64,000 bases of DNA from Vreelandella sulfidaeris (GCA_007182875.1 AP019514.1:620001-684000); one strand, 5' to 3'. Shown: positions 19,753 through 32,600, counted from the first letter of the stretch. Notes: generated by a model not told the origin, from the letters alone. Made by a program: numbers and translations.

Positions 19753-22278
19753 TTAGAAGATCGACTCAGCGGTACCTGAACCCTGGGAACCACTAGCTTC
19801 TTCCAGCTCACGGCTGATGCGGCGCTGCTGGTAGTCCGGCAAGTGATCCTGGTGGAACAGCTCGGTAATGCCCCCGTCTGGCCGTCCGCTAAGCGTCGGC
19901 CTGATTGCGGGTCCACCTGCGCGGTCACCACTGTCGATGGGCGCTCGGGCACGGCACTAGGCGTACCTTCCAGGGCATCGCCCATGAACTCTATCCAAAT
20001 GGGTAGCGCGGCCTGAGCCCCATATTCAGAAATAGTTTCGTTACTGTCCTTGCCTACCCATACCGTGGTCACCAGGTTGTTGTTAAACCCTGCAAACCAG
20101 GCATCACGCTGGCTATTGGTCGTGCCGGTCTTACCCACGATATCGTCGCGGTTAAGGCTTAGCGCGCCACGGCCAGTGCCTGAAGTGATAACGTCACGCA
20201 GCATATCGCGCAGAATGTAAACCGCTGCCGGGTCCGCTACGCGTTTGGCGATTGGGTATTCACGCCCATCGATTTCTACCGTCTCTTGATCCTCGGCACA
20301 GCTTGGGCAAGCGACCTGCGGGGTGGCTTCATCGATGATCTCGTTATCGTCGTCACGGGTGACGCGCTCGATGAACCAGGGCGATACCTGGAAGCCGCCA
20401 TTGGCCAATACCGCATAGGCATTGGTCATCTCCATCGGCGTCAGGCTTGCGCTGCCTAGTGCCAATGCCAAGCCGTGTGGCAAGCGACCAGGCGCAAAGC
20501 CAAAGCCTTCCAGGTAGTCGATCGTATGATCAAGCCCCATGGTCTGCAGCACGCGGATGGTCACCAAATTGCGAGAACGGGCAAGGGCGGGGCGTAAGCG
20601 CATGGGACCTTGGAAATCGCGACTGGAATTGACCGGCCGCCATATGGAGTCGCTGCCATCATCGAGTACCACGGGCGCATCGTTCACGACGCTGGCGGCA
20701 TTCATCTCGCCATCTTCAAGGGCCGCTAAGTAAATAAAGGGTTTGAAGATCGAGCCTGACTGGCGCTGCGCTTGTACCGCACGGTTAAACTTACTGGCGT
20801 TAAAGTCAAAACCGCCCTGTAGCGCCAAAATAGCGCCTGTCTGAGGATCTTGCGCGACCAGCGAACCTTCAGCATCCGGACGCTGAGAGGCGTAGTGAAC
20901 CGTCTTCCTCCTCAATTACGCGAATCATGTCGCCGCGTACCGCAATCTCTTCCGCCGAACTGGGCTCGGCACCGCGGCTACGCGGGCTTAGGTAAGGACG
21001 AGCCCAGCTCAAGCCTTCCCAGTCGATAGTTTGTAAGCCACCGCGGCGGGTAAGCACCTGCATCTCTCGACCGCTACTCTCTACCACAATGGCGGGCTGG
21101 AGAAGCCCATAGTTAGGCGTACGTTCAAGCACCTGAGCCCAGTTGCTAACGTCGCCCTCTATACCCTCGACTTCCGTTTGACTGCGCTGGGCCGCTTGAC
21201 GTGCGGTCTGACGGATTTCCGGCGATTCGGAAAGCTCTTCTTCCAGGCCTTGGATAGCCGTTTGCTCCTGCGCTTCAACCAGGCTTGCGGCAATATCACG
21301 CTGCTCCGGTCCGCGCCAACCATGGCGCAGGTCATAGTCAGTCAACCCATTGGCCAAAGCTTGGCGGGCAAGGGGCTGCAGCTCGCTATCAATGGTGGTG
21401 TAGATACGATAGCCGCCGGTGTAAGCGTCATCGCCGAAACGCTCCACAGCATACTGGCGCGCCATTTCAGAGACATAAGCGGCATCGACTTCTGCCCGGG
21501 TATAGTGGCGGCGGGCGGTGACGGGATCTTGAACGGCTACTTGGTAAGTTTCATCGTCGATATGACCAAGCTCGCGCATGCGGAATAGGATCCAGTTGCG
21601 ACGAATCAGCGAACGCTCGGAGTTAGCTAGCGGATTAAACGCGGAAGGTGCCTTGGGCAGGCCGGCAATCATGGCCGTTTGCGCCAGGTTAAGCTCGGCG
21701 AGAGGCTTGTCGTAATAGGTTTCGGCAGCCGCAGCGATACCGTAGGCGCGATTCCCCAGGAAAATCTTATTGACGTAAAGCTCAAAAATTTCCTCTTTAT
21801 TGAGCACTTGCTCCATTTGCAACGCCAGCAGGATTTCGCGAATTTTACGTGTAAAGGTCTGGTCCAGCGTTAGCATATAGTTACGCGCGACCTGCATGGT
21901 GATGGTCGAACCGCCTGATTGGATGGTGCCGCCACTCTGCACAAGTTCCACGGCGGCCCGGGCCAAACCGCGCGGATCGACGCCTGCGTGGTCGAAATAG
22001 CTGGCATCTTCGGCTGCGATCAGGGCATTGATCATATCCTGGGGGATTTCATCAAAGTTGATCGCCATGCGACGCTCTTCACCAAATTCGCCGATCAATT
22101 TACCGTCCTGGGTAAAAATGCGCAGCGGCGTGTGCAGTTCGAAGTCCTGCAGTTGGCGAACGTCGGGCAGCCCCGGGGCAAAGTAAATGGCGGCACCTAC
22201 CACGGCTAACGCGGTGGCACCGACCAGCGACACAACCAGGAAAAACAGCGACACAATAAGGGTTCGAAGAAACGTCAT
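19753..22278 (-). CDS. mrcA: Penicillin-binding protein 1A, bifunctional (frameshifted)
   Basis: This peptidoglycan glycosyltransferase/transpeptidase has a short cytoplasmic end and one membrane segment (LIVSLFFLVVSLVGATAL). The transglycosylase domain has IAAEDASYFDHAGVDPRG and GSTITMQVARN, then NKEEIFELYVNKIFLGNRAYG. The transpeptidase active-site Ser is in SGSIFKPFIY, with SRN (ARSRNLVTI) and KTGTT (IVGKTGTTNSQRDAW). Breaks lie near 20895 (SLRLS-QRPDAEGS) and 19870 (DGGITELF), after which the repaired frame ends at TAA 19753-19755. The ATG at 22276-22278 is preferred over an in-frame TTG 39 bp upstream. It is divergent from pilM, as in pseudomonads. Confidence 0.92.
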
Positions 22279-22481
22279 GAACAGAGAGCACCCGGGGAAG
22301 AATAAAAAGTACGGCAACTAAACGGCCGTATCATGAAATTGGCTGCCATTATAGGAAGCTGAGGCGGCCACCACCAGTGTTGATATGTCGTAAGTTCGTT
22401 AGCGTGTGACTTAACTAAAAATCATGTAACCTCAAACTACGTGTGATAAATGGGCGACAAGCAGGTGGAGCCAGACCCAAT

Positions 22482-23532
22482 ATGCGCTTTCTAAAAATCT
22501 GGTAAGGGATTGATCGGTGTCGATATTACATCGGCAACCGTTAAACTGCTTGAGCTAAAACAGTGCCACGATAACTACCAAGTTGAAAGCTATGCAGTGA
22601 GGCCGTTACGCGAAGGCGCCGTCGTCGAGCGCCGTATCCGCGATATTGATGACGTCGCTAGTGTACTGAGTCGTGCCGTGGAACACGCCAAGCCTTCTAC
22701 CCGCAAAGCAGCGGTTGCCGTTCCTGCGAGCGCCGTGATTACCAAAACGCTGAGCTTTCCTGCCGGGCTAAACGAAGAGGAGATTGAAGAGCGCATCGTG
22801 GCCGAATCCGACCGCCATATTCCTTTTCCGTTCAATGAAGTCGCGTTTGATTTTCAGTGCTTGGGCCCTGCGCCTTTCGACGATGAGCAGCAGCAGGTAA
22901 TGCTGGTCGCCTGTCGGCAGCAGGATATAACTCAGCTTACTGAGACATTAGAGCGAGCTGGCTTAGAGCCTGCCGCCGTTGACGTTGAAACCTTTGCTAT
23001 GGAGCGTTCGCTAGCTGAGCTGCGCCGTCAGCTTGAGGTTGAGAATGACCCTACCGCCTGCGTTGGGTTGGTGGATATTGGCGCCAATATGAACGCCTTT
23101 CACGTCGTCCGTGGCGGGCACATCGTTTATACCCGCGACACAGTGTTTGGCGGTCGGCAGCTAACCGATGCGATCCGCGATCGCTACGAATTGAGCATGG
23201 AGGAGGCAGGGTTCGCTAAAAAGCGTGGGGGCTACCTGATGATTATCACGAGCGCGTCCTTAACCCCTTTCCTGGAAACCGTGGTGCAGCAGGTGGGACG
23301 CTCATTGCAGCTTTACTATACCGCCGGGCGTCAGCAAGAAGTGAAGCACATTGTGTTGGCAGGTGGTTCGAGCGTTATTCCAGGGCTTGCCGAGCGGATT
23401 GCCGACGACAGCGGTATGTCAGTGACGATTGCCAACCCCTTCCAACGCATGCTGGTGAATAAGCGCTTAAATCTTCAGGCGTTGACTAATGATGCCCCCG
23501 CGATGCTCACGGCAGGGCTTGGCGATGAGTGA
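22482..23532 (+). CDS. pilM: Type IV pilus inner-membrane assembly protein PilM (frameshifted)
   Basis: This is the actin-like cytoplasmic ATPase-fold protein of the pilus alignment complex. Seen are LIGVDITSATVKLLEL, AVAVPASAVITKTLSFP, CVGLVDIGANMNAFHVV and IVLAGGSSVIPGLAERI. An extra A near 22494 hides the start (MRFLK-SGKGLIGVDIT). Between about 23228 and 23272 two opposite indels cancel, replacing a GGLPDDYHERVLNPF-like segment by a wrong frame. The C-terminus AMLTAGLGDE is shorter than the usual LALR-type end, so another error may be present. It overlaps pilN. Confidence 0.88.
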
Positions 23533-24119
23533 GTCAATGAGCATCACTATTAATCTTTTGCCCTGGCGCGAAGCGCAGCGTGAGCAACGAACACGCAAAT
23601 TTTACGCTATCGTGGCAGGCATGGTGGTATTTGGCGTAGCCCTTGGCCTGCTGATCTCTCAATATTACCAACTCAAACTGGCCGCCCAGGAACAGCGCAA
23701 TGCTTACGTGAGTGATCATATTGAGCGGCTTAATGCTGATATCGACGGCGTTTCTCGCTACGCAAGCGATGCTGAGCGTTTAGGCGAGCAGATCGCGGTG
23801 TTCCAGGCATTAAAGGCCGAGCAAACGAATACCGTGCAGCTATTTAATGACGTGGCGGATAGTGTGGCTAACGGTGTCATTTACCAACGGCTGGCGAAAA
23901 GCGGTAACAGCGTTAGCGTCACGGCGGTGGCTGGCAGCGAACGGCAGGTCTCTGAGCAACTGCGACGTATTGCAGCGCTGCCTGGTTTAGGTGTGCCCTC
24001 TCTCGGCGGTTGAAAATGACCAAAATGGTACAGGTCGGCTATTTCGTTTTGACGTTAATCAGACCCCGACAGCAGAGTTGCAAGAAGCGGGTCAAGACGT
24101 GGAAAGAGGAACACCATGA
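23525..24119 (+). CDS. pilN: Type IV pilus assembly protein PilN (frameshifted)
   Basis: PilN is a single-pass inner-membrane protein binding PilM through its N-terminus, here ITINLLPWREAQREQR, the canonical PilN tail. A membrane helix follows (FYAIVAGMVVFGVALGLLI), then a coiled-coil/ferredoxin-like periplasmic part. The frame breaks near 24007, where the repaired reading continues AVENDQNGTGRLFRFDVNQ to a TGA at 24117-24119 overlapping the pilO ATG. Either ATG at 23525 or 23537 could start it. Confidence 0.88.
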
Positions 24120-24776
24120 GCCTTAACCGCGAGCAATGGGCTATCGAATGGCAGAACCTGCGCGATGTCGACTGGCGGGATCTCGACGTGAAGGAAGCCG
24201 GGGGCTGGCCGTTGCTGTTAAAAGGTTTGTGCTGTTGTTTGGCACTGCTGGCGGCATTGAGTGTCATGATGTGGTTAGTGGTGAGCGAACAGCGCGAGGC
24301 TTTCGGCGCGGCCCAGCGTGAAGAGGTCAGGCTGTTGAGTGCGTATCGCAGCCAGGCCTCGGAAGCGGCCTTCTTACCGGAAATGCGTGAACAGCTGGCT
24401 ACCCTGGAAGAGCAGATGGCGCGTTTGCGCACCATGCTTCCCCACCGATGCAGAAATCCCCTCGTTGCTCGATAGTATCAGCGATGCCGCCGTCGACAAC
24501 CGCCTGACGATTGAAACGATTCGGCTGCGCCCAACGCTAACGCAGGCCCATTATATCGAGCAACCGCTTGATATACAGGTGCGTGGCGGTTATCACCAAT
24601 TAGCTCGTTTCAGTGCCGATATTGCCTCGTTACCGCGGATGGTGACCCAGCACGATTTTACCTTGGAGTCAGTTGAAGGGCGTGGAGACACGCTGCGTCT
24701 TTCGCTATTGGCCCGTACCTATCGCTACGTTGAGGAAAGTGATCAGGCAGCCAGTGATGAGGCGAAAGCGCTATGA
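24116..24776 (+). CDS. pilO: Type IV pilus assembly protein PilO (frameshifted)
   Basis: This is the partner of PilN in the inner-membrane alignment complex. The short N-terminus SLNREQWAIEWQNLRDVDWRD is followed by one hydrophobic helix (LLLKGLCCCLALLAALSVMMW), a coiled coil (REQLATLEEQMARLRTML) and the periplasmic domain with QPLDIQVRGGYHQLARF. One extra C near 24441 (MLP-TDAEIPSLLDS) splits it. ATGA overlaps both at the pilN and the pilP junction indicate translational coupling. Confidence 0.88.
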
Positions 24777-25339
24777 GGCGAAAACAAATAGCGCTGCTCG
24801 TCGTGAGGGGGGGCCGCCGCCATTACCCTAATGGCCTCAACAGTGATGCTGGCAGGTTGTGCGGACGCAGACTTGCCCCAGCTTGAACGCGTCTTGGCCG
24901 ATATACGTCAGTCGCCGGGGGGCAGCCGCCGAGCATGACTGTCGCGATGCCCGAAAGCCGCGATTTAACCTACTTATATAGCGATGGTCGTAGCCCTTTT
25001 TTGCCGCCTGAAGCCATTGCCCAGGGCGGCCTTAATCGTAACGAGGGCGCTCTCGCCCCTGACCAGCAGCGCACGCCGGAGCCACTGGAGCAGTTTCCAC
25101 TGCAGGAGCTCAGATTGGTCGGTACGATGCAGATGGCGGGACGGCAGGTGGCGCTGGTTGCATCGCCGGATGGTAATGTGACCAGCGTGAAAGAGGGAAA
25201 CTATATGGGTACTGATTATGGGCGTATTGCCGAGGTAAGCGCACAAGAAGTTCGTGTCATCGAACGGGTGTTTACCCAGCGGGAAGGTTGGCAAGAGCGG
25301 CAAGCATCGCTCGTTATCAACGCAGGGTCTGCGCGCTAA
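24773..25339 (+). CDS. pilP: Type IV pilus lipoprotein PilP (frameshifted)
   Basis: PilP links the PilNO complex to the secretin PilQ. After repair of G-runs near 24810 and 24917 the N-terminus carries a lipobox, STVMLAGCADADLPQ, with Cys as lipidation site. The mature part has RSPFLPPE, FPLQELRLVGTMQMAGRQVAL and VKEGNYMGTDYGRIAEV, typical of the PilP beta domain. It overlaps the end of pilO by four bases and lies 40 bp before pilQ. Confidence 0.87.
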
Positions 25340-25379
25340 TCACGTAGCCACTTTTTTACCAGTAAGCGGATAATAGCTC

Positions 25380-27468
25380 ATGGCAGTTACAGCTTGGCGA
25401 AACACTCTCTTTATGGCCATGGCCTCAGTACTTTTATTAGTACTTGTATTAGTACTTTTATTACTGCCTTCTCTGGCGGCTGCCCTCGGTGCTGACCGAT
25501 ATTGATGTGCAGCCCGCCGACAACGGTGGTGTCAATGTCGACCTTAGCTTCACTGGCGGTGTGCCTGAACTACGCAGCTACCGCTTGGATTCACCTCCAC
25601 GTGTGGCCTTGGATTTGGCTGAGGCCCAAAGTGGCCTCACTAATCGGCGAATCAAGGTGGGCCGCCACGGTATCGAGCAGATTACTGCCTTGGAGGGCAA
25701 TGGCCGAACGCGTTTGGTGGTAACGCTCAGCGAGCCGCAGGCGTTCACATCTAGTGTGCAGGATAACCATCTACGGCTTACCTTCGAGGCAGACAGCCGC
25801 CGCTCTCCTCGTCCCTTCTCCCAGCATTGCTTCCGCAGGGCTTGAAACTGACGAAGGGCCGCAGATCGAGAATATTGATTTTCGTCGTGGTGCAGATGGC
25901 GCCGGTCGGCTGATGGTCACTTTTGACCGAGAAGGTGTCGAGGCGGACGTCCGCGAAGGCGGCCCTGATCAAGTGCTGGTTAATTTGCGCGATGTGGCCA
26001 TTCCCGACTCGCTTAACCAGGTCTACGATGTCACCGATTTTGCTACACCGATCACACGGATTACGCCCCGCACCAACCAGGGTGATGCCCAGTTGGCCAT
26101 CGCCACACAGGGCGCTTATGCAATGATTTCCTCGCAAAGTGGCCGAACGCTGACGGTCGAAGTGCAGCCCGCCAGCCAGGAAGCACAATCCTCCCAGGCA
26201 ACAGGCGAGCGCTTCACTGGTGAGCGTTTAAGTCTTAATTTTCAGGATATCGAAGTGCGTTCGGTGCTAGCGACGCTGGCCGAGTTCACTGGGTTAAATC
26301 TGGTGGCTAGTGACAGTGTAACGGGTCGAGTGACGCTCAATTTAAACGACGTGCCTTGGGACCAGGCGCTAGCGTTAATTCTACAAAGTCAGGGGTTGTC
26401 GAGCCGGGAGCAGGGCAATGTGATTGTCGTGGCACCTGCCAGTGAGCTGGCAGATTTGGAGCGCCAGGAGCTAGAGGCGCGCAACCAACTTGAAACCCTT
26501 TCGCCACTGGTGACCGAGTTCATCGAGATCAAGTACGCCCGAGCTGAGGATTTGGCCCAGCTGCTGCGCGGCGGTGAAGGCGATGGTTTTGGACTGCTCA
26601 CCGAGCGTGGGCGTGTCAGCATTGATAACCGCACCAATACGTTGCTAGTACAGGATACGGCTGATCAGGTGCGCGATATCGTGCGCACCATTGACCGCTT
26701 GGATGTCGCCGTCCGCCAGGTGCAAATAGAAGCACGTATTGTCATTGCCCGAGACACCGCTTCACGCGAGCTGGGCATTAACTGGGGCATGTCGAGCACT
26801 CGAGGCTTTCAAGAGGGGGGAGGATGGCACGTTCGGTCGACGCGATATCAACCCGAATGGCATTAACCGGGCGCAAGGGGACTTGGCCGTGGATTTAGGT
26901 GCTGCCACTGGGCCTGGCACCGGTTTTAGTTTTGGTTATTTATCCGGTGATATTTTGTTGGATTTGGAGCTGCGCGCACTGGAAAGCGAGGGTAAAAGCC
27001 AGACTATTTCTCAGCCTAGAATTATTACCGCCAATCAACGTACCGCCAAAATTAGCCAGGGTGAAGAGCGCGCCTTCCAGAGTGTGGATGGCAATGACAA
27101 CCCGGATACCGAGTTTAAAGAGGCTTTGCTCTCTTTGGAGGTGACGCCACAGATCACCCCGGATAATCGCGTTATCATGGATCTGATCATCAAAAATGAT
27201 AGCTTCCGTGAATCGGAGTTTGGCGGCGAGCCCCCGATAGACACCAATACAATTGGAAACCCAAGTGCTGGTAGATAACGGCCAAACGGTGGTGTTGGGC
27301 GGTATTTTAACCACGGAAGAACTGCGCCAAATCGCCAAAACACCGCTTTTGGGTGATATTCCTTTGCTGGGTAGACTGTTTCGCTATACCGAAGAGAGCA
27401 ATGAAAAGGTAGAGTTGTTAGTCTTTATTACTCCACGACTCCTAGACGATGGCTTAACGGTTCGCTGA
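25380..27468 (+). CDS. pilQ: Type IV pilus secretin PilQ (frameshifted)
   Basis: This outer-membrane pore protein of about 690 residues has a Leu/Val-rich signal peptide, AMIN domains ([37 protein letters not shown]), a secretin N-domain ([40 protein letters not shown]) and the secretin core ending [20 protein letters not shown]. Breaks occur near 25476 (extra C), 25795, 26820 and 27252. The signal region has direct TTAGTACTT repeats. The stop at 27466-27468 overlaps the aroK ATG. Confidence 0.92.
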
Positions 27469-28052
27469 TGCAGGATTTACCCAACTTATTTCTCATAGGC
27501 CCCATGGGGGCTGGCAAAAGCACTATTGGTCGCCTGTTGGCGGCCGAGCTTTCGCGCCAATTCTATGACAGTGACCACGCCATTCAAGATCGCTGCGGGG
27601 CGGATATACCCTGGATTTTTTGATGTCGAGGGCGAACAGGGCTTTCGCCTGCGGGAAGCGCACATGATCGATGAGTTAACCCGGCTTTCACCCGTGGTGG
27701 TTGCCACCGGTGGTGGTGCGGTGCTGCGCGAAGAGAACCGCCGTGCACTGCGCGAGCGTGGCACAGTGGTGTATTTGCTGACCACTGTCGACCAGCAACT
27801 CAAAAGAACGGCAAAGATCGCAATCGCCCGCTTTTGCAGTGCGATAACCGCGAGCAGGTGCTGAAGGATATGTTTGCCCAACGTGATCCGCTCTATCGGG
27901 CGACGTCGGATATTGCGGTGCGCACCGACCGGCGAAGCCCGCGGGCAGTCGTGAATGAGATCCTGCGTCGGGTGCATCGGCTGGTGGACCCTCTGAAGTC
28001 CTCGTCGCCGTCTCATACGGCCGGAACGCTTAACCATAAGGTATCTCCATGA
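27468..28052 (+). CDS. aroK: Shikimate kinase (frameshifted)
   Basis: It phosphorylates shikimate in aromatic amino acid synthesis. Walker A is [12 protein letters not shown]; substrate-binding motifs are [25 protein letters not shown] and [11 protein letters not shown]; the lid region is RNRPLLQ. An extra T near 27612 ([11 protein letters not shown]) and a missing A near 27813 ([12 protein letters not shown]) break the frame. It overlaps pilQ upstream and aroB downstream by ATGA, the standard gammaproteobacterial arrangement. Confidence 0.9.
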
Positions 28053-29155
28053 CTTCGACAGCTGGTGCGCCACGCACGCTTCATGTTGCGTTAGATGAGC
28101 GCAGCTACCCGATTCATATTGGTACCGGTCTAATGGGTCGGGCCGATACGCTGACACCTTACTTGGCCGGAAAACAGGTGATGGTGGTGACCAACGAGAC
28201 CATCGCGCCATTATATCTGGAAAAACTCTGTGCCAGCCTGCCCGATCATTTGGATGTGCGTACGCTGGTGTTGCCTGATGGCGAGCAGTACAAAAACATT
28301 GAGCAGGTCAGCCGTATTTGGGATGCGCTATTGGAATCCGGTTTTAACCGTCGCTGCACCCTGATCGCCCTAGGCGGCGGGGTGATTGGCGACATGGTTG
28401 GCTATGCCGCAGCTTCCTATCAGCGCGGCGTGGCGTTTATTCAAGTACCGACCACGCTGCTTTCCCAGGTTGACTCCTCCGTGGGCGGCAAGACTGGTGT
28501 GAATCACCCTCTGGGAAAAAACATGATCGGTGCTTTCTGGCAGCCTAAAGCCGTGCTGGTAGATATCGATACGCTGAGGAGTCTGCCCAGACGCGAACTC
28601 TCCGCCGGGCTGGCCGAAGTCATCAAGTACGGACTGATCCGCGACGAAGCGTTTTTAAGCTGGCTGGAAGCCAACATGCCCGCACTGCTTGATGTGGAGC
28701 CTGAAGTAGTCACAGACGCCATTGCGCGCAGTTGCCAAATCAAAGCAGACATTGTTGCCGAAGATGAGACTGAACAGGGCGTGCGTGCATTGCTCAACTT
28801 GGGCCACACGTTTGGTCATGCCATTGAAGCGCATCAAGGCTACGGCAACTGGTTGCACGGTGAGGCGGTCGGCGCGGGCATGGCCATGGCGGCAACGCTT
28901 TCAAACCGGCTGGGGTGGATTGATGATGCAGCACTCGCGCGCAGCCTAGCGGTGATTGACAGCGCCGAGCTACCTTTGGCGGCACCCGCCAACATGTCCA
29001 GCGATGACTTTTTAACGCGCATGCGGCTAGATAAGAAAAACATCGATACCCGGCTGCGACTAGTGTTGCTTAATGCGCTGGGTGATGCCTGTGTCAGCGA
29101 TACAACGCCCGTTGAAATGCTTGCTACCCTGCTTGACGATTACCCTCGCTGTTAA
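28049..29155 (+). CDS. aroB: 3-dehydroquinate synthase
   Basis: This intact 368-residue NAD- and metal-dependent enzyme makes 3-dehydroquinate from DAHP. Motifs: VLPDGEQYKNIE, LIALGGGVIGDMVGYAAASY, RGVAFIQVPTTLLSQVDSSV, GGKTGVNHPLGKNMIGAF, LNLGHTFGHAIE with metal His residues, and LHGEAVGAGM. It is the last gene of the pil-aro run. Confidence 0.96.
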   Translation: MTSTAGAPRTLHVALDERSYPIHIGTGLMGRADTLTPYLAGKQVMVVTNETIAPLYLEKLCASLPDHLDVRTLVLPDGEQYKNIEQVSRIWDALLESGFNRRCTLIALGGGVIGDMVGYAAASYQRGVAFIQVPTTLLSQVDSSVGGKTGVNHPLGKNMIGAFWQPKAVLVDIDTLRSLPRRELSAGLAEVIKYGLIRDEAFLSWLEANMPALLDVEPEVVTDAIARSCQIKADIVAEDETEQGVRALLNLGHTFGHAIEAHQGYGNWLHGEAVGAGMAMAATLSNRLGWIDDAALARSLAVIDSAELPLAAPANMSSDDFLTRMRLDKKNIDTRLRLVLLNALGDACVSDTTPVEMLATLLDDYPRC

Positions 29156-29654
29156 ACCACTCTAGAACATCTGCTTCAGCAGAACGCATACGGCAGGGCA
29201 GCCCTATCATCGGGCTGTCCTGCCGTCGTTTGTAGGTCAGGATGATCGGGATGAAAAGCTAAAATCATTCGTTTGCCGGCTGCGGTTTAGATAATCCGCA
29301 TGCCTTATGCGCTATCGGCATGGGGTTTTTTAGCCTTATTAGACTAAAGTATGGCGCCTAATCTGGTTGGTTTATTTATCGTTTAACGTCTTTACAAGTG
29401 CTTGAAGTATATGCTTTTTCACTTAAGAAGGTGTGCAAATACAGGATTTGAAAGGGTTTCCCTGACGTTGTGAACGTCAAGAGATTGCGCAACGTAGGCG
29501 CCAATCGCTATGCTTACCGGCCATTTTCTTGCAGCAGCCTACGTGGGAAACACCCTATTCTGGGCAGGTTATAAGCACCATAAAAAAAGCAAAACCGTCC
29601 TTTATACCATATAAAAGCTGCTAAAAAAATACGCTGACTAGTAGAGGCACGCCC
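29156..29654. other. Intergenic region aroB-gltB with a hairpin
   Basis: No gene is supported in this 499-bp gap; the damX gene often found here in relatives is not seen. A long stem (ACGGCAGGGCAGCCC at 29190-29204 against GGGCTGTCCTGCCGT at 29212-29226, one G-T pair) is a plausible weak terminator. The remaining AT-rich sequence, 29340-29650, presumably carries the gltB promoter and leader. Confidence 0.5.
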
Positions 29655-32600
29655 ATGAATAGAGGTCTTCACCAGCCTGGCGAATTTCGCGATAACTGTG
29701 GTTTTGGCCTGATAGCCCATATGGAAGGCCAGGCTAGCCACGACTTGCTGAAAACTGCCATCGAATCATTGACCTGCATGACCCACCGGGGCGGTATCGC
29801 TGCCGACGGAAAAACCGGCGACGGCTGTGGTCTGCTACTCAAAATGCCTACCCCCTTTATGCAGGCGCTGGCCAAAGAGTCGTTTGATGCCGACTTGGGT
29901 GATCGCTTTGCCGTGGGCGTCGTGTTTTTACCCAACGATGATGCCCGGGAAGCGAATGCCCGCGATACCTTGACCCATGAGCTAGAAGCGCGTGGGCTCA
30001 ACGTGCTGGGTTGGCGCGATGTGCCGACGGATCCCAGCGTTTGTGGCCCCATGGCGCTGGATTGCCTGCCGCGTATTCGTCAGCTGTTTGTAAAGCCTGG
30101 CCTGGGTGAGCACTTCGATGTTGATCTGTTTATGGCTCGTCGCCGCGCTGAACAGGCGTTGCGTGACGAAGAGGACTTCTATGTCGCATCGCTTTCATCC
30201 GAAGTGATCTCCTATAAAGGTCTGGTAATGCCGGAGGATCTACCGGCGTTTTATCAGGACTTGAACGACCCGCGTCTGGAAACTGCCATTTGCGTTTTCC
30301 ACCAACGCTTCTCAACCAATACCGCGCCTCGTTGGCCGCTGGCACAGCCGTTCCGCCTGTTGGCGCACAATGGTGAGATTAATACCATTGAAGCCAACCG
30401 CGGCTGGGCGAACTCGCGTAAAGCCAATTTTGTTAACGAGCGCCTGCCGGATATCGCCGGTCTGGATGAGATCGTCAACACCACCGGTTCTGACTCTTCA
30501 AGCATGGACAACATGCTGGAAGTGCTGCTGACCGGTGGAATGGAACTTCATCGCGCGGTGCGCATGATGGTGCCGCCAGCGTGGCAGAACGTCGAAACCA
30601 TGGACGCTGAACTGCGCGCGTTCTACGAATATAACTCCATGCACATGGAGCCGTGGGACGGCCCAGCGGGCGTGGTCATGACCGATGGCCGCCAAGCAGT
30701 CTGTATGCTTGACAGAAACGGCCTGCGCCCGGCGCGCTGGGTGATTACCAAAAACGGCTATATCACGCTAGCCTCGGAAACGGGCACCTACGGCTACAAG
30801 CCGGAAGACGTGGTTGCCAAGGGTCGTGTTGGTCCCGGCCAGATGCTCGCCGTGGACACCCAGACCGGTGAAGTGCTGCACACTACTGATATCGATCAGC
30901 GCCTGAAATCCGCCTACCCCTATAAGCGCTGGTTAAAGCAGGAAGCCAACTACTTGGAGTCAGCGCTGACCGAGCTTGCGCGTTTCCAGACCATGGATAC
31001 CGACTCGCTGAACGTTCAGCAGAAACTTTTCCAGGTAAGTAATGAAGAGCGCGACCAAGTGCTGCGTCCGTTGGCGGAAAGCGGTCAGGGAAGCCGTTGG
31101 CTCGATGGGCGACGATACACCGATGGCGGTGCTGTCGAGTCGGCCTCGCTTGTTGACGGACTTCTTTCGCCAGAAGTTTGCCCAGGTCACCAACCCGCCG
31201 ATCGACCCACTGCGCGAAGCGATCGTCATGTCGCTGGAAACCTGCTGTGGCGCCGAACTGAACGTGTTTAAAGCCACGCCTGAGCACGCGCATCGCTTGA
31301 TTTTGACGACCCCGGTGCTGTCGCCGCGCAAGTTTACTGCGCTGGTGAGCCAGGATGACCCGGCCTTTGCCAGCCATACGCTGTCACTGGGTTACGACCC
31401 CGAGCAGCAGAGCCTGCACCAGGCGCTCAAGGCGCTCTGTGCAGAAGCTGAAGCACAAGTGCGCGCAGGTAAGGTCATTTTGGTACTTACCGACGCCGAG
31501 TTGGCGAAAGGGCTGATTCCCATTCAGGCTGCCTTGGCGGTGGGGGCTGTGCACTCGCATTTAGGCCGTTTGGCATTGCGTCCCAACGCCAATATCGTGG
31601 TCGAAACCGGCTACGCACGCGATGCTCACCAGATGGCGGTGCTGTTTGGTGTGGGTGCCACGGCGGTTTATCCCTGGCTTGCCTATCAGGTCATGGCGGA
31701 TATGCACCGCATCGGCGAGCTGACCGGCAACCCGGCTGACGGTCGCGAGAATTATCGTAAAGGCCTACAGAAAGGCTTGTTCAAGATCCTGTCTAAAATG
31801 GGTATTTCGACATTGGCCTCCTACCGGGGTTCGATGTTGTTCGAGGCGGTGGGTTTGTCTGATGAAGTGATGGACCTGTGCTTTGTGGGCATGGCATCGC
31901 GTATTCAGGGCGCTGGATTTGCCGAGTTGCAGATGCAGCAGGCGCTGCTGGCAAAAGATGCCTGGACTCCCCGCAAAGGTATCTCCCAGGGCGGCATGTT
32001 CAAGTATGTCCATGGCCACGAGTATCACGCCTACAACCCCGACGTGGTGATGACGCTGCAGGCCGCCGTGCAGGAAGGCAGCTACACTAAGTGGAAAAAG
32101 TTTGCGCAACTGGTTAATGAGCGTCCGGTCGCTACTATTCGTGATTTGCTCAAGCTCAAACCTGCTGAAACGCCGCTTGCGCTGGAGGAAGTAGAGCCGA
32201 TTGAAGACTTACTGCCCCGTTTTGACAGCGCGGGTATGTCACTGGGTGCGCTCGCCTGAAGCGCATGAAGCGCTGGCTCAAGCCATGAACGAAGCCGGTG
32301 GTCGCTCCAATTCCGGCGAAGGCGGCGAAGACCAGCGCGTTACGGCACTATCCGTAGTTCGAAGATCAAGCAGATCGCCTCGGGTCGCTTTGGTGTTACC
32401 CCGGCGTATTTGGTCAATGCAGAAGTGCTGCAAATTAAAGTCGCCCAGGGCGCCAAGCCCGGTGAGGGCGGTCAGTTGCCCGGCGGTAAAGTTAACCAGC
32501 TAATTGCCAGGCTGCGTCATGCAGTGCCCGGCGTTACGCTGATTTCACCGCCGCCGCACCACGATATTTACTCTATCGAGGATTTGGCCCAGCTGATTTT

